NCBI RefSeq assembly: GCF_003337315.1
Contig: NZ_QPJV01000008.1
Coordinates: forward strand, 55,950-119,949
DNA length: 64,000 nt
DNA from: Vagococcus fluvialis
Lineage (GTDB): Bacteria; Bacillota; Bacilli; Lactobacillales; Vagococcaceae
Direction of reading: 5' to 3'
In this document: positions 19,017-27,687 of the stretch, piece after piece
How the letters are laid out: every line of letters starts with the position of its first letter
Position numbering within the stretch: the first letter of the stretch is position 1
The notes under the pieces: model-generated
The model's database searches: none
Told to the model about the DNA's origin: nothing
Seen by the model: only the letters and a program-made list of their open reading frames with translations
Translations under genes and position numbers: made by a program

Positions 19017-19790
19017 TTAAACTTTAGCATAAAAAGTTGTCGCAATATAATCACCTTTATAGGTTTGGCGATACTGATTTGGACTAATACTCGTTTGTTT
19101 TTTAAAGATTCGACTAAAATATGCTGGGTCAGTATAGCCGACTTCTTCACTTATTTCACCTAAAGAAAGTGATGTTTCTCGAAGTCTTTTCTTTGCCTGT
19201 TCTACTCTGTACTGAGTCAAATAAGCAACATAAGTCATCCCTACTTCTTTTTTAAACAACTGACACAGATAAGCTTTATTTAAGTGCATAAAGTTAGCTA
19301 AGTCATCTAGGTTCATCTCTGTATGGAAATGGTTATGAATATATTCAATCATCGGTAAAATCGTTTCATTATTCGTTTGACTATCTTTTCCTACTCGGTG
19401 CTCTAGTAAAGAAACTTGATTTAAAGAAATAATGGCACGATGAATACTCGTTAAAGCTTCCTCTTCCTTAAGAGGTTTGACTAAATAATCAATAGCACCC
19501 ATTCGCATAACTTGTTGAATATTCTGAAAACTTTCCTTCTCATCAAAGAATATACATCTTAGATTGGGATGCATAGCTTTTAATTCTTTAATAATGGCAT
19601 AAGGATTGTCGTCATTTAAGTTTAAATCAATTAGCAATATTTCAGGTTCATGGTTTTTCCCAACCGCAATTGCTTCCTTGTAATTAATAGCATCAGGAAG
19701 TTGAATGACATTAACAAAATACCTTAAAAATAATCTATCTAGAGTTCCATTTAACTCCACATCCTGCGTGATCTTTAATACATGACACAT
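19017..19790 (-). CDS. Response regulator with AraC-type DNA-binding domain
   Basis: A 257-residue regulator of the YesN type. Residues 1-125 form a receiver domain with the phospho-acceptor Asp in LLIDLNLN (near 55) and the conserved Lys in YLVKPLKEEE. The acidic pocket at the first strand reads ITQDVE, so one of the usual two acidic residues is Gln. Residues 155-255 carry two AraC helix-turn-helix motifs (LDDLANFMHLNKAYLCQLFKK; LGEISEEVGYTDPAYFSRIFKK in outline). No histidine kinase gene is adjacent. It is divergent from adhE, with a 13-base palindrome in the gap, so control of adhE and itself is likely. Confidence 0.85.
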   Translation of the reverse strand: MCHVLKITQDVELNGTLDRLFLRYFVNVIQLPDAINYKEAIAVGKNHEPEILLIDLNLNDDNPYAIIKELKAMHPNLRCIFFDEKESFQNIQQVMRMGAIDYLVKPLKEEEALTSIHRAIISLNQVSLLEHRVGKDSQTNNETILPMIEYIHNHFHTEMNLDDLANFMHLNKAYLCQLFKKEVGMTYVAYLTQYRVEQAKKRLRETSLSLGEISEEVGYTDPAYFSRIFKKQTSISPNQYRQTYKGDYIATTFYAKV

Positions 19791-19847
19791 AGTACCCCTA
19801 CTTTCTTCGCTTCAAACTTCACAAACTAAAGAAACAGACCTAATAAC

Positions 19848-19860
19848 ATGTAATTTACAT
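19848..19860. promoter_or_regulatory. Palindrome in the response regulator-adhE gap
   Basis: ATGTAA-T-TTACAT, a perfect dyad 58 bases upstream of the regulator start. It is a possible binding site for the AraC-type regulator; no independent support. Confidence 0.3.
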
Positions 19861-19958
19861 ACGTTTATTATAGCATAAATCATACTCCTTTAACCTTATT
19901 TATTAAGCAAAACCTTAATTTTATCCAAATATAGTCAAAAAAAGTCCTAACTCTTATT

Positions 19959-19988
19959 TTGTGAAAAATGATACTGTTAATGTGTAAT
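19959..19988 (+). promoter_or_regulatory. Likely adhE promoter with Rex-like half-site
   Basis: TTGTGA at 19959-19964 and a TG-extended TGTAAT at 19983-19988, spacer 18. TTGTGAA is also one half of the Gram-positive Rex site; the other half is poorly matched. Confidence 0.35.
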
Positions 19989-20032
19989 AAGAAATGAACA
20001 ACACAATCAAAATATTATTTAGGAGGATTATA

Positions 20033-22618
20033 ATGAGTAAAGAAAATGCTAAAAAAGAAGTCGTCCAAGATGTGATTGATCAACTGATCCAAAAAGCTCA
20101 CGTCGCCTTAGAAAAAATGGAAACGCTTAACCAAGAACAAGTTGATAAAATTGTTTATGAAATTAGTTTAGCGGCTATTGACCAACATATGCCATTAGCT
20201 AAGCTAGCTGTTGAGGAAACAGGTCGTGGTGTTTATGAAGACAAAGCGATAAAAAATATGTTTGCCTCAGAAAGTATTTGGAATAATATTAAACATAATA
20301 AAACAGTTGGCGTAATTAACGAAGATAAACAAACTGGTATTGTAGAAATTGCAGCTCCAATTGGAGTACTTTGCGGAGTAACTCCTACAACTAATCCAAC
20401 ATCAACAACTATTTTTAAAGCGATGATTGCTTTAAAAACTCGTAACCCAATCATCTTCGCTTTTCACCCGGCAGCACAAAAATCTTCTGCTGAAGCAGCT
20501 CGTGTAGTACGTGATGCAGCGATTAAAGCTGGCGCTCCTGTTGATTGTATTCAGTGGGTAGAAGAGCCTTCTCTTGAAGCAACTAGTTCTTTAATGAATC
20601 ATGAGGGAATTGCCTCTGTTTTAGCAACTGGTGGTTCAGGCATGGTGAAAGCTGCCTACTCAACTGGGAAGCCAGCGATTGGGGTAGGACCAGGAAACAC
20701 ACCTGCTTATATTGAAAAAACAGCAAAAATCAAACGAGCTGTTAATGACTTAATTGTCTCTAAAACTTTTGATAATGGAATGATTTGTGCCTCTGAACAA
20801 GGCATCATCGTTGATAAAGAAATTTATGATGAAGTTAAAAAAGAATTCCAGGCTCATCAAGTTTATATCTGTTCAGGTAAAGAAAAAGATTTAATCGAAA
20901 ACTATGTGATGAATGAAAGTAAAACAGCAGTCAATCCTGAAGTCGTTGGAAAACCTGCTACTGAAATCGCTGAAAAAGCGGGACTTAAAGTGCCAGCCGG
21001 AACAAAAATGATTATTGTCGAACTTGCTGGTACTGGAAAAGAACATCCCCTATCTCTTGAAAAATTATCTCCTGTACTTGCTATGGTTAAATCGAATTCT
21101 CATGCAGAAGCCTTTAAACTAGCTGAACAAATGCTTGAAACAGGTCTTGGTCATACAGCATGTATCCATACAGAAGATGAAGACTTACAAATTGCTTATG
21201 CTTTAAAAATGAAAGCTTGTCGTATCTTAGTTAATACACCAACTTCTCAAGGTGGTATTGGGGATATCTATAACGAAATGATTCCGTCATTAACTCTTGG
21301 TTGTGGTTCATACGGTAAAAACTCAATTTCTCAAAACGTAACAACAGTTAATTTATTAAACTACAAAACATTAGCAAAAAGGAGAACTAATATGCAGTGG
21401 TTTAGATTACCAAATAGAATCTTCTTTGAAAAGAATTCAATCCAATACTTACAAGTGATGGAAGATATTGAAAGAGCCTTTATCGTTTGCGACCCTGGTA
21501 TGGTACAACTTGGTTATGCTGATTTAATTATTGAAGAACTTAGAAAACGTAACAACAAAGTTCATTTTGAAATCTTCTCAGAAGTTGAACCTAACCCTTC
21601 AACAAATACGGTTTATAAAGGAACTGAACAAATTGTTAACTTTAAACCTGATACGATTATCGCTTTAGGTGGTGGTTCTGCAATTGATGCGGCTAAAGGA
21701 ATGTGGTTATTCTACGAACATCCAGAAACTGAATTCTTCGGGGCTAAACAAAAATTCTTAGACATTAGAAAACGAATTTACAAATTCCCTAAAGCTGAAA
21801 AATCTCGCTTAGTTTGTGTACCAACAACTTCTGGTACTGGTGCTGAAGTGACACCATTTGCAGTTATTACAGATAGTGAAACACATGTGAAGTATCCACT
21901 AGCAGACTATGCTTTAACACCTGATGTTGCGATTATTGACCCACAATTTGTTTTATCAGTACCTAAATCAATTTCTGCTGATACTGGAATGGATGTTTTA
22001 ACTCACGCTCTAGAATCATATGTCTCAGTTATGGCAAGTGATTATACAAGAGGCTTAAGTATGGAGGCTATTAAATTAGTTTTTGCTAACCTAAGAAATT
22101 CAGTAAACAACCAAGATCCTATTGCTCGCGAAAAAATGCATAACGCATCAGCTATTGCTGGTATGGCTTTTGCTAATGCTTTCCTAGGAATTTGTCACTC
22201 AGTTGCTCATAAAATCGGTGGTGAGTACAACATTCCACATGGCCGTACAAATGCGATTCTATTACCGCATATCATTAGATATAATGCGAAAGACCCACAA
22301 AAACATGCTATCTTCCCTAAATACGATTACTTTAGAGCCCATGAAGATTATGCTCAAATCGCAAAAGATTTAGGTTTTAAAGGAAATACGACAGAAGAAT
22401 TAGTGGATAGTTTAGTAACTGAAATTATTAAACTTGGTAAAGATGTTGGTATTGATATGAGCCTGAAAGCTCAAGGTGTAACTCAAGAAGTTCTTAATAA
22501 TACAGTTGACCGTATGGCAGAGTTAGCTTATGAAGACCAATGTACAACAGCTAATCCAAAAGAACCACTAATCAGTGAATTAAAACAAATTATCATTGAT
22601 GCGTATACAGGAGTGTAA
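20033..22618 (+). CDS. adhE: Bifunctional acetaldehyde/alcohol dehydrogenase AdhE
   Basis: Converts acetyl-CoA to acetaldehyde and then ethanol, oxidising two NADH; it forms filaments (spirosomes). The 861-residue protein starts at ATG 20033 after AGGAGG. Residues 1-440 are the CoA-acylating aldehyde dehydrogenase with the active-site Cys in NGMICASEQ near 250. From about 453 (MQWFRLPNRIFFEK) runs the iron-dependent alcohol dehydrogenase with GGGSAIDAAKGMW and the metal-binding histidines in HSVAHKIGG and PHGRTNAILLPH. It may also act on butyryl-CoA made by the neighbouring pathway, which is speculation. Divergent from a response regulator; ends at a strong hairpin. Confidence 0.97.
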   Translation: MSKENAKKEVVQDVIDQLIQKAHVALEKMETLNQEQVDKIVYEISLAAIDQHMPLAKLAVEETGRGVYEDKAIKNMFASESIWNNIKHNKTVGVINEDKQTGIVEIAAPIGVLCGVTPTTNPTSTTIFKAMIALKTRNPIIFAFHPAAQKSSAEAARVVRDAAIKAGAPVDCIQWVEEPSLEATSSLMNHEGIASVLATGGSGMVKAAYSTGKPAIGVGPGNTPAYIEKTAKIKRAVNDLIVSKTFDNGMICASEQGIIVDKEIYDEVKKEFQAHQVYICSGKEKDLIENYVMNESKTAVNPEVVGKPATEIAEKAGLKVPAGTKMIIVELAGTGKEHPLSLEKLSPVLAMVKSNSHAEAFKLAEQMLETGLGHTACIHTEDEDLQIAYALKMKACRILVNTPTSQGGIGDIYNEMIPSLTLGCGSYGKNSISQNVTTVNLLNYKTLAKRRTNMQWFRLPNRIFFEKNSIQYLQVMEDIERAFIVCDPGMVQLGYADLIIEELRKRNNKVHFEIFSEVEPNPSTNTVYKGTEQIVNFKPDTIIALGGGSAIDAAKGMWLFYEHPETEFFGAKQKFLDIRKRIYKFPKAEKSRLVCVPTTSGTGAEVTPFAVITDSETHVKYPLADYALTPDVAIIDPQFVLSVPKSISADTGMDVLTHALESYVSVMASDYTRGLSMEAIKLVFANLRNSVNNQDPIAREKMHNASAIAGMAFANAFLGICHSVAHKIGGEYNIPHGRTNAILLPHIIRYNAKDPQKHAIFPKYDYFRAHEDYAQIAKDLGFKGNTTEELVDSLVTEIIKLGKDVGIDMSLKAQGVTQEVLNNTVDRMAELAYEDQCTTANPKEPLISELKQIIIDAYTGV

Positions 22619-22622
22619 CCAA

Positions 22623-22668
22623 AAAAGAATGGGCTGTGACATACTTATGTCACAGCCCATTCTTTTAT
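22623..22668. terminator. Bidirectional terminator between adhE and gntP
   Basis: A 21-bp perfect stem, AAAAGAATGGGCTGTGACATA against its complement, with a 2-base loop and flanking T tracts. One of the TGTGAC-core hairpins of this window. Confidence 0.92.
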
Positions 22669-22670
22669 TT

Positions 22671-24002
22671 TTAAAACATTAAACCTGTCACAATAATGAT
22701 TACTTCTGCAATTAAAGTTCCTACTGATACAGTGATAAATGTTTGTTTGAAAGCATTCTTATGATTTAATCCTGTTAAAGCTAAGAACGTTAAGAAGACA
22801 CCACTTTGCGGAACAATTGTTAAAATATTCGAAGCAACTGCTGCTACTCTATGAATCATTTCAGGATCTACACCTTTATCAAGATAGAATTGAGCAAAGT
22901 TTGGCATAACAATTCCTAACGCTCCTGATGATGAACCTGTAATAGCTGACATTGATGACGTTAAAACAGTTAAACTAATTAATGGATTTCCTGGAATATT
23001 TAAAATTAAATCAGAGAAGAATTTAAATCCTGGTGCAACCATAACAACTGCTCCAAAAGCAACAGCAGAAGCTGTAGCAAAGATTGGTGCAATCGAGCCT
23101 GATGCACCTAGATTAAAGGCTTTAATTTTTTCAGGAATAAATCCTCTAAATAAAATAACCGCTAAAATAATCGCTGCTAGTAAAGCAATATAGATAATGT
23201 TTTTCTTCAAGAAATCACCTCCAAAAATACTACCTGATAAAGCTAATACAATAAGTAGTAACAATGGAGAAATACTTGGTAAAAAGTTTGGTAATTCTTT
23301 TTCTTCAATAACTTCTTCTGTCACTGTAACATAAGTTGAATAAGTTTCGCCTTTAGCAATACTTTTATCTAAACAACGTTTCATATAAAACAAACCAAAA
23401 GCCACACAACCAATTGAACCTAAAATACTAGGAATAGCTGCTGCTGTTAGAGAGGTATTCAAATATTGAATTGGAATAACATTTTGGATTGCAGGTGTTC
23501 CTGGTAAAATAGTCATAGTAAAGGTTGCAATCCCTAACCAAAGTGGCACTTGAATTAAGTTCCATGATAGATCCATTTTTTTGAATAAGCTACGTGCTAA
23601 AGGAAGTACCGCAAACATAACAACAAATAAGCTAATACCACCGTAAGTTAAAATCGCACTTACTGCAAAAATCGCAACTAATACTTTATAAGGGCTATCA
23701 TAACCTACTTTTTTCAAAATATAATCTGCTATTGAAGTCGTTGCCCCACTCATCTCCATTAGTTTAGCTAAGATTGAACCTAATAAGAAAATAGCAAAAT
23801 AATTTAAAATATAAGTCGATAAGGCACCCATGTATTGATTAGCTTCTTTTCCTAATAAAGAAGTCACTGGGTCCATTTGGTTAAATAAAATAACAATTGC
23901 AGTTGCAAGCGGTGCTGCGATAATAATATTAATTTCTTTTAACGAAAAATAAATAATCGCTACAACACCAAGTAAAACACCAATTGAGCCGATAATTTCC
24001 AT
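22671..24002 (-). CDS. GntP family permease, probable 3-hydroxybutyrate/short-chain acid importer
   Basis: A 443-residue, roughly 12-helix transporter of the GntP family (proton-coupled uptake of gluconate and other small organic acids). The conserved GSSSGALGIVMP and ILTIVPQSGVFL segments are visible in the C-terminal half. It is the last gene of the thiolase-CoA-transferase-dehydrogenase operon, 110 bases after the dehydrogenase, so 3-hydroxybutyrate or acetoacetate is the likeliest cargo; GntP members next to bdh genes are often annotated this way. Two ATGs six bases apart (24008, 24002) could be used; the second has better spacing from AAGGGG. Confidence 0.8.
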   Translation of the reverse strand: MEIIGSIGVLLGVVAIIYFSLKEINIIIAAPLATAIVILFNQMDPVTSLLGKEANQYMGALSTYILNYFAIFLLGSILAKLMEMSGATTSIADYILKKVGYDSPYKVLVAIFAVSAILTYGGISLFVVMFAVLPLARSLFKKMDLSWNLIQVPLWLGIATFTMTILPGTPAIQNVIPIQYLNTSLTAAAIPSILGSIGCVAFGLFYMKRCLDKSIAKGETYSTYVTVTEEVIEEKELPNFLPSISPLLLLIVLALSGSIFGGDFLKKNIIYIALLAAIILAVILFRGFIPEKIKAFNLGASGSIAPIFATASAVAFGAVVMVAPGFKFFSDLILNIPGNPLISLTVLTSSMSAITGSSSGALGIVMPNFAQFYLDKGVDPEMIHRVAAVASNILTIVPQSGVFLTFLALTGLNHKNAFKQTFITVSVGTLIAEVIIIVTGLMF

Positions 24003-24112
24003 AATCATTTTCCCCTTAATTGAAAAACAAAGGACACAAGTTTATTACCAGTTATTCAAATGAGAATATTAAGCAATTATTCCTATGTCCCTTATTTATT
24101 CAAATCTCTTTC

Positions 24113-24892
24113 TTATTGAGCTGTATATCCACCATCTAATAGACAAGCTTGACCAGTAATTCCTTTAGCTTTATCACTAGCTAAGAATGATACGTAGTCT
24201 GCAATTTCTTGAACATCGATTAAACGTTTTTGAGGTACTAATGGGTATAATACTTCTTCCAATACGTTTTCTAGTGGAATATTACGAGTTTTTGATAAGT
24301 CGTCAAATTGACCTCTTACTAAAGGTGTATCAACATAACCAGGACAAACAGCATTAACAGTGATACCTGAGTCTGCAGCTTCTAAAGCAGCAACTTTTGT
24401 TAAACCAATTAAACCATGTTTAGCTGAGTTATAAGCTGATTTACCAGCAAAACCAATCACACCATTAATTGAAGCCATGTTAATAACACGTCCATGTTTT
24501 TGAGCTTTCATTGTTGGGAAGGCACGTTTAATAGCAATAAATGGTGCTACTAACATGACTTTTAACATAAACTCAAATTTTTCAGTTGGGAAATCTTCAA
24601 TCATTGATACATGTTGTAAACCAGCGTTATTAACTAAAATATCAATACGACCGTATTTTTCAACAACTGAATCAATTGCAGAGTTGATAGCTTCTTCACT
24701 TGTTACATCACAAACAACACCAAATGCTTCGTAACCTTCTTTAGTGTAACCAGCTACAACTTCATCTAATTTTTCTTTATTAATATCTGAAAAGGCTACT
24801 GCTTTTCCTTCTTTTAAGAAAGTTTCACCGATTTGTTTACCAATACCACTTGCTGCTCCTGTTACGAAAACTACTTCTTTTGAAAATGTCAT
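24113..24892 (-). CDS. bdh: 3-hydroxybutyrate dehydrogenase (short-chain dehydrogenase)
   Basis: NAD-dependent interconversion of (R)-3-hydroxybutyrate and acetoacetate. The 259-residue SDR has the nucleotide motif TGAASGIGKQIG, NNAG within LVNNAGLQHVSMIEDFP (a stretch typical of 3-hydroxybutyrate dehydrogenases) and the catalytic Ser-Tyr-Lys set in NMASINGV and SAYNSAKHG. Start 24892 follows GGGGGA at nine bases; an ATG five codons earlier would lie in that site. It is placed between scoB and the GntP permease, linking uptake of 3-hydroxybutyrate to CoA activation. Substrate specificity rests on motif and context. Confidence 0.9.
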   Translation of the reverse strand: MTFSKEVVFVTGAASGIGKQIGETFLKEGKAVAFSDINKEKLDEVVAGYTKEGYEAFGVVCDVTSEEAINSAIDSVVEKYGRIDILVNNAGLQHVSMIEDFPTEKFEFMLKVMLVAPFIAIKRAFPTMKAQKHGRVINMASINGVIGFAGKSAYNSAKHGLIGLTKVAALEAADSGITVNAVCPGYVDTPLVRGQFDDLSKTRNIPLENVLEEVLYPLVPQKRLIDVQEIADYVSFLASDKAKGITGQACLLDGGYTAQ

Positions 24893-24914
24893 TTTAAAAT
24901 CCCCCATATATTTT

Positions 24915-25574
24915 TTATTTTGTTTTATTAATTAAGGTTGCTTCTGTTGCTGCTTGAACTTCTTCAAAGGTATAATCTGGATGTATCTCAATCGCACATA
25001 ATCCTTCTTCTTGGTATTCAAAAACACCCATCTCAGTAACTACTAAACTAATAACATTTTTAGCTGTCAATGGCAATGAACACTCATTTAAAATTTTGTG
25101 TTTTCCTTTATTTGTGTGCTCCATTGCAACAATTACTTTTTTAGCTCCAACTAATAAATCCATAGCTCCACCCATACCAGGAACCATTTTTCCAGGTATT
25201 AAGTAGTTAGCAATACTTCCATGTTGATCGACTTGAAGTGCTCCTAAAACAGTAGCCGCAACGTGTCCTCCTCTGATAATCCCAAATGATGTTGAGCTAT
25301 CAAAGAACGCTCCTCCTGTTTCAATTCCTACAGGTTGTCCCCCAGCGTTAACTATTGTTGGATCAATATTACCTTCTGAGGCTGCTGTTAAACCAACAAA
25401 TCCATTTTCAGATTGTAGAGTAATTGTTACATCCTCTGGAATATAGTTAGCTACTTGTGTTGGAAGTCCAATACCTAAGTTAACTAAGGTATTGTTTTCT
25501 AATTCTTGAGCCACACGTTTTGCAATTCGTGCTTGAACTTCTTCTTTTGATAATTCTTTTTGTCCAGTTGCCAT
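24915..25574 (-). CDS. scoB: 3-oxoacid CoA-transferase subunit B
   Basis: Small-chain (beta) subunit of a family I CoA-transferase (ScoB/AtoA type), which moves CoA from an acyl-CoA to acetoacetate or the reverse. The 219-residue protein carries the catalytic glutamate in SENGFVG (residue 56), with GIGLPTQVANYIP before it and GMGGAMDLLVGAKKVIVAMEH in outline. It begins 2 bases after the stop of scoA, with a GGAGGGG site, as usual for this heterodimer. Works with thiolase upstream and the dehydrogenase downstream. Confidence 0.93.
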   Translation of the reverse strand: MATGQKELSKEEVQARIAKRVAQELENNTLVNLGIGLPTQVANYIPEDVTITLQSENGFVGLTAASEGNIDPTIVNAGGQPVGIETGGAFFDSSTSFGIIRGGHVAATVLGALQVDQHGSIANYLIPGKMVPGMGGAMDLLVGAKKVIVAMEHTNKGKHKILNECSLPLTAKNVISLVVTEMGVFEYQEEGLCAIEIHPDYTFEEVQAATEATLINKTK

Positions 25575-25576
25575 AA

Positions 25577-26230
25577 TTATTCCCCTCCCTCCACAATATA
25601 ATCAACAAAGATACCAGGAGTATGTACAAAGTTAGGATCTAAATCCCCTGATTTAACAATTTCACGAGCTTCAACAATAGTTGTTGTTGCATTTGCAGCC
25701 ATCACTTGATTGAAGTTGTTTTCTGAACCAATGTATTGAAGATTCCCACCTTCATCAACTTTATTAGCAAATATTAATGCCGCATCTGCTTTTATTGGTT
25801 TTTCTAGTAAATAGTCTTTCCCGTCAACAGTGAATAGTTCTTTACCTTCTGCAACTAGAGTACCAATTCCTGTTGGTGTTAAAAAGCCACCTAAACCAAA
25901 TCCTCCAGCTCTTATTTGCTCAACTAAAGTTCCTTGAGGAATCAATTCTACAATAGTTTCACCTTCGTTCATTTGACGTCCAGCTTCTCGGTTTAACCCT
26001 ATATGAGAAGCAATAATTTTTGAAAATTGTTTTGTCATAACCATTTTTCCTACACCTTTGTCAGGTAGTCCTGCGTCGTTACAAATTAGAGTTAAATTTT
26101 TTGTTCCTTTTGCAACTAAAGCATCTACTATTCTCTCTGGTGTTCCATTTGCCATGAATCCTCCGACCATAACAGTATCGCCATCTTTAATCAGATCGAC
26201 TGCTTGATCTAAAGAAATAATCTTATTCAT
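25577..26230 (-). CDS. scoA: 3-oxoacid CoA-transferase subunit A
   Basis: Alpha subunit (ScoA/AtoD type, 217 residues) of the acetoacetate CoA-transferase. The family pattern is seen: DGDTVMVGGFMANGTPERIVDAL near the N-terminus and GGFGLGGFLTPTGIGTLVAEGK near residue 110. It forms a heterodimer with the adjacent scoB product. It lies 24 bases downstream of the thiolase gene in the same transcript. Direction of flux (acetoacetate activation or release) cannot be told from sequence. Confidence 0.93.
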   Translation of the reverse strand: MNKIISLDQAVDLIKDGDTVMVGGFMANGTPERIVDALVAKGTKNLTLICNDAGLPDKGVGKMVMTKQFSKIIASHIGLNREAGRQMNEGETIVELIPQGTLVEQIRAGGFGLGGFLTPTGIGTLVAEGKELFTVDGKDYLLEKPIKADAALIFANKVDEGGNLQYIGSENNFNQVMAANATTTIVEAREIVKSGDLDPNFVHTPGIFVDYIVEGGE

Positions 26231-26254
26231 TGCTTGTTCCTACTTTCCTACAAA

Positions 26255-27445
26255 TTACTGTTCATTTTTAACGATGACTGCTGTTCCTTGTCCGCCACCA
26301 ATACATAATGTTGCTAAACCTTGTTTTGAACCACGTTTTTTCATTTCATGAATTAATGTAACAAAAATTCTCGCCCCACTTGCTCCAATTGGATGCCCTA
26401 AAGCAATGGCACCACCATTAACGTTTACAATTTCAGGGTTTAATTCTAAGTCTTTTAATACCGCAATTGATTGAGCTGCAAAAGCTTCGTTTGATTCAAT
26501 TAAATCTAAATCAGCCACAGTCAAGTTTGCTTTTTCTAAAGCTTTTCTAGAAGCTGGAATTGGTCCAGTTCCCATTAATTCTGGTGCAACACCAGCACTT
26601 GCGTAACTAGTAATTGAAACTAAAATAGTTAAACCTAATTCTTTAGCTTTTTCTTCAGTCATTAACATAACCATTGCTGCTCCGTCATTAATCCCAGAAG
26701 CATTACCTGCTGTAACAGTTCCTTCATTTGGAATAAAGGCTGGTCTTAATTTTTGTAATGTTTCAAATGTCGAGTTAACTTTTGGATATTCATCTGTATC
26801 CATAATGATTGGATCTTTCTTGCGTTGTGGGATTGATACAGGAACAATCTCATCTGCAAAACGTTTAGTTTCTAATGCTTTAGCAGCTTTTTCTTGGCTA
26901 GCCTGAGCGAATTCATCTTGCTCTTTACGAGTTATATTGTATTTTTTAGCAATATTTTCAGCTGTAATTCCCATATGGTAATTATTAAAAGCATCTGTTA
27001 AACCATCATTTACTAATGTGTCTACAACTTTTCCATTACCTAAGCGTTGTCCAAAACGGTGATTTGGTAAGACGTATGCTGCTTGTGACATATTTTCAAC
27101 ACCACCAGCAATGACAATTTCAGCATCTCCTAATAAAATACTTTGAGCTGCTAATTCAATCGCTTTAAGTCCTGAACCACAAACCATGTCTAAAGTAAAA
27201 GCCGTTTTTTCTTGTGGAATACCTGATTGAATGGCAATTTGTCTTGCAACATTTTGACCTAAACCAGCATGTAAAACATTTCCTAAAATCACTTCATCTA
27301 CTAATTCTGGTTTAACTTTAGTCGTTTCTAAAATTTTCTTCATAACTGTTGTTCCTAAATCAACAGCTGAAACATCTTTAAATGCTCCTCCAAATGCTCC
27401 AATTGGTGTTCTTAAAGCTTCAACAATAACAATGTTTTTATTCAT
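26255..27445 (-). CDS. thlA: Acetyl-CoA C-acetyltransferase (thiolase)
   Basis: Condenses two acetyl-CoA to acetoacetyl-CoA or cleaves it. The 396-residue biosynthetic-type thiolase has the acyl-accepting Cys in [11 protein letters not shown] near residue 88, the His motif [15 protein letters not shown] and the second Cys in [10 protein letters not shown]. It heads the minus-strand operon thiolase-scoA-scoB-bdh-gntP. A GAGAGGA site precedes the ATG. Upstream lie a near-consensus CcpA cre box and inverted repeats shared with the divergent LysR gene, so carbon catabolite and LysR control are both likely. Confidence 0.95.
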   Translation of the reverse strand: MNKNIVIVEALRTPIGAFGGAFKDVSAVDLGTTVMKKILETTKVKPELVDEVILGNVLHAGLGQNVARQIAIQSGIPQEKTAFTLDMVCGSGLKAIELAAQSILLGDAEIVIAGGVENMSQAAYVLPNHRFGQRLGNGKVVDTLVNDGLTDAFNNYHMGITAENIAKKYNITRKEQDEFAQASQEKAAKALETKRFADEIVPVSIPQRKKDPIIMDTDEYPKVNSTFETLQKLRPAFIPNEGTVTAGNASGINDGAAMVMLMTEEKAKELGLTILVSITSYASAGVAPELMGTGPIPASRKALEKANLTVADLDLIESNEAFAAQSIAVLKDLELNPEIVNVNGGAIALGHPIGASGARIFVTLIHEMKKRGSKQGLATLCIGGGQGTAVIVKNEQ

Positions 27446-27471
27446 CGTAACAATTCAATCCTCTCTGTTAT

Positions 27472-27485
27472 TTAAAACGCTTTCT
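27472..27485. promoter_or_regulatory. Candidate CcpA cre site upstream of thiolase operon
   Basis: On the minus strand AGAAAGCGTTTTAA, two differences from TGAAAGCGTTTTCA (the differences are in the outer bases). It lies 27-40 bases before the thiolase start, in the probable leader, where a roadblock is plausible. Confidence 0.45.
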
Positions 27486-27539
27486 ACACTTACAAGGTAA
27501 CAAGAATATTTTAAAAGTTGAAATATATAAAATTTAGAT

Positions 27540-27562
27540 AAGTATAAAAAAAATTTATACTT
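27540..27562. promoter_or_regulatory. Inverted repeat, candidate LysR operator 1
   Basis: AAGTATAAA-N5-TTTATACTT, perfect 9-bp arms, in the divergent gap between the thiolase and lysR genes. The motif recurs at 27617-27655. Confidence 0.5.
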
Positions 27563-27616
27563 ATACTTGAAAACCTTTGTATTATAAGGTTTAATGGTTG
27601 TGTAAAATAAAATAAC

Positions 27617-27655
27617 TATAAGTATACATAATAGTTATTGATTCTATTACTTATA
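27617..27655. promoter_or_regulatory. Inverted repeat, candidate LysR operator 2
   Basis: TATAAGTA at 27617-27624 and TACTTATA at 27648-27655. The right arm overlaps a TATAAT sequence (27652-27657) close before the LysR gene, which would suit autoregulation. Confidence 0.4.
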
Positions 27656-27687
27656 ATTATAGACTATGAAAAGGGATGTGCCTGATT

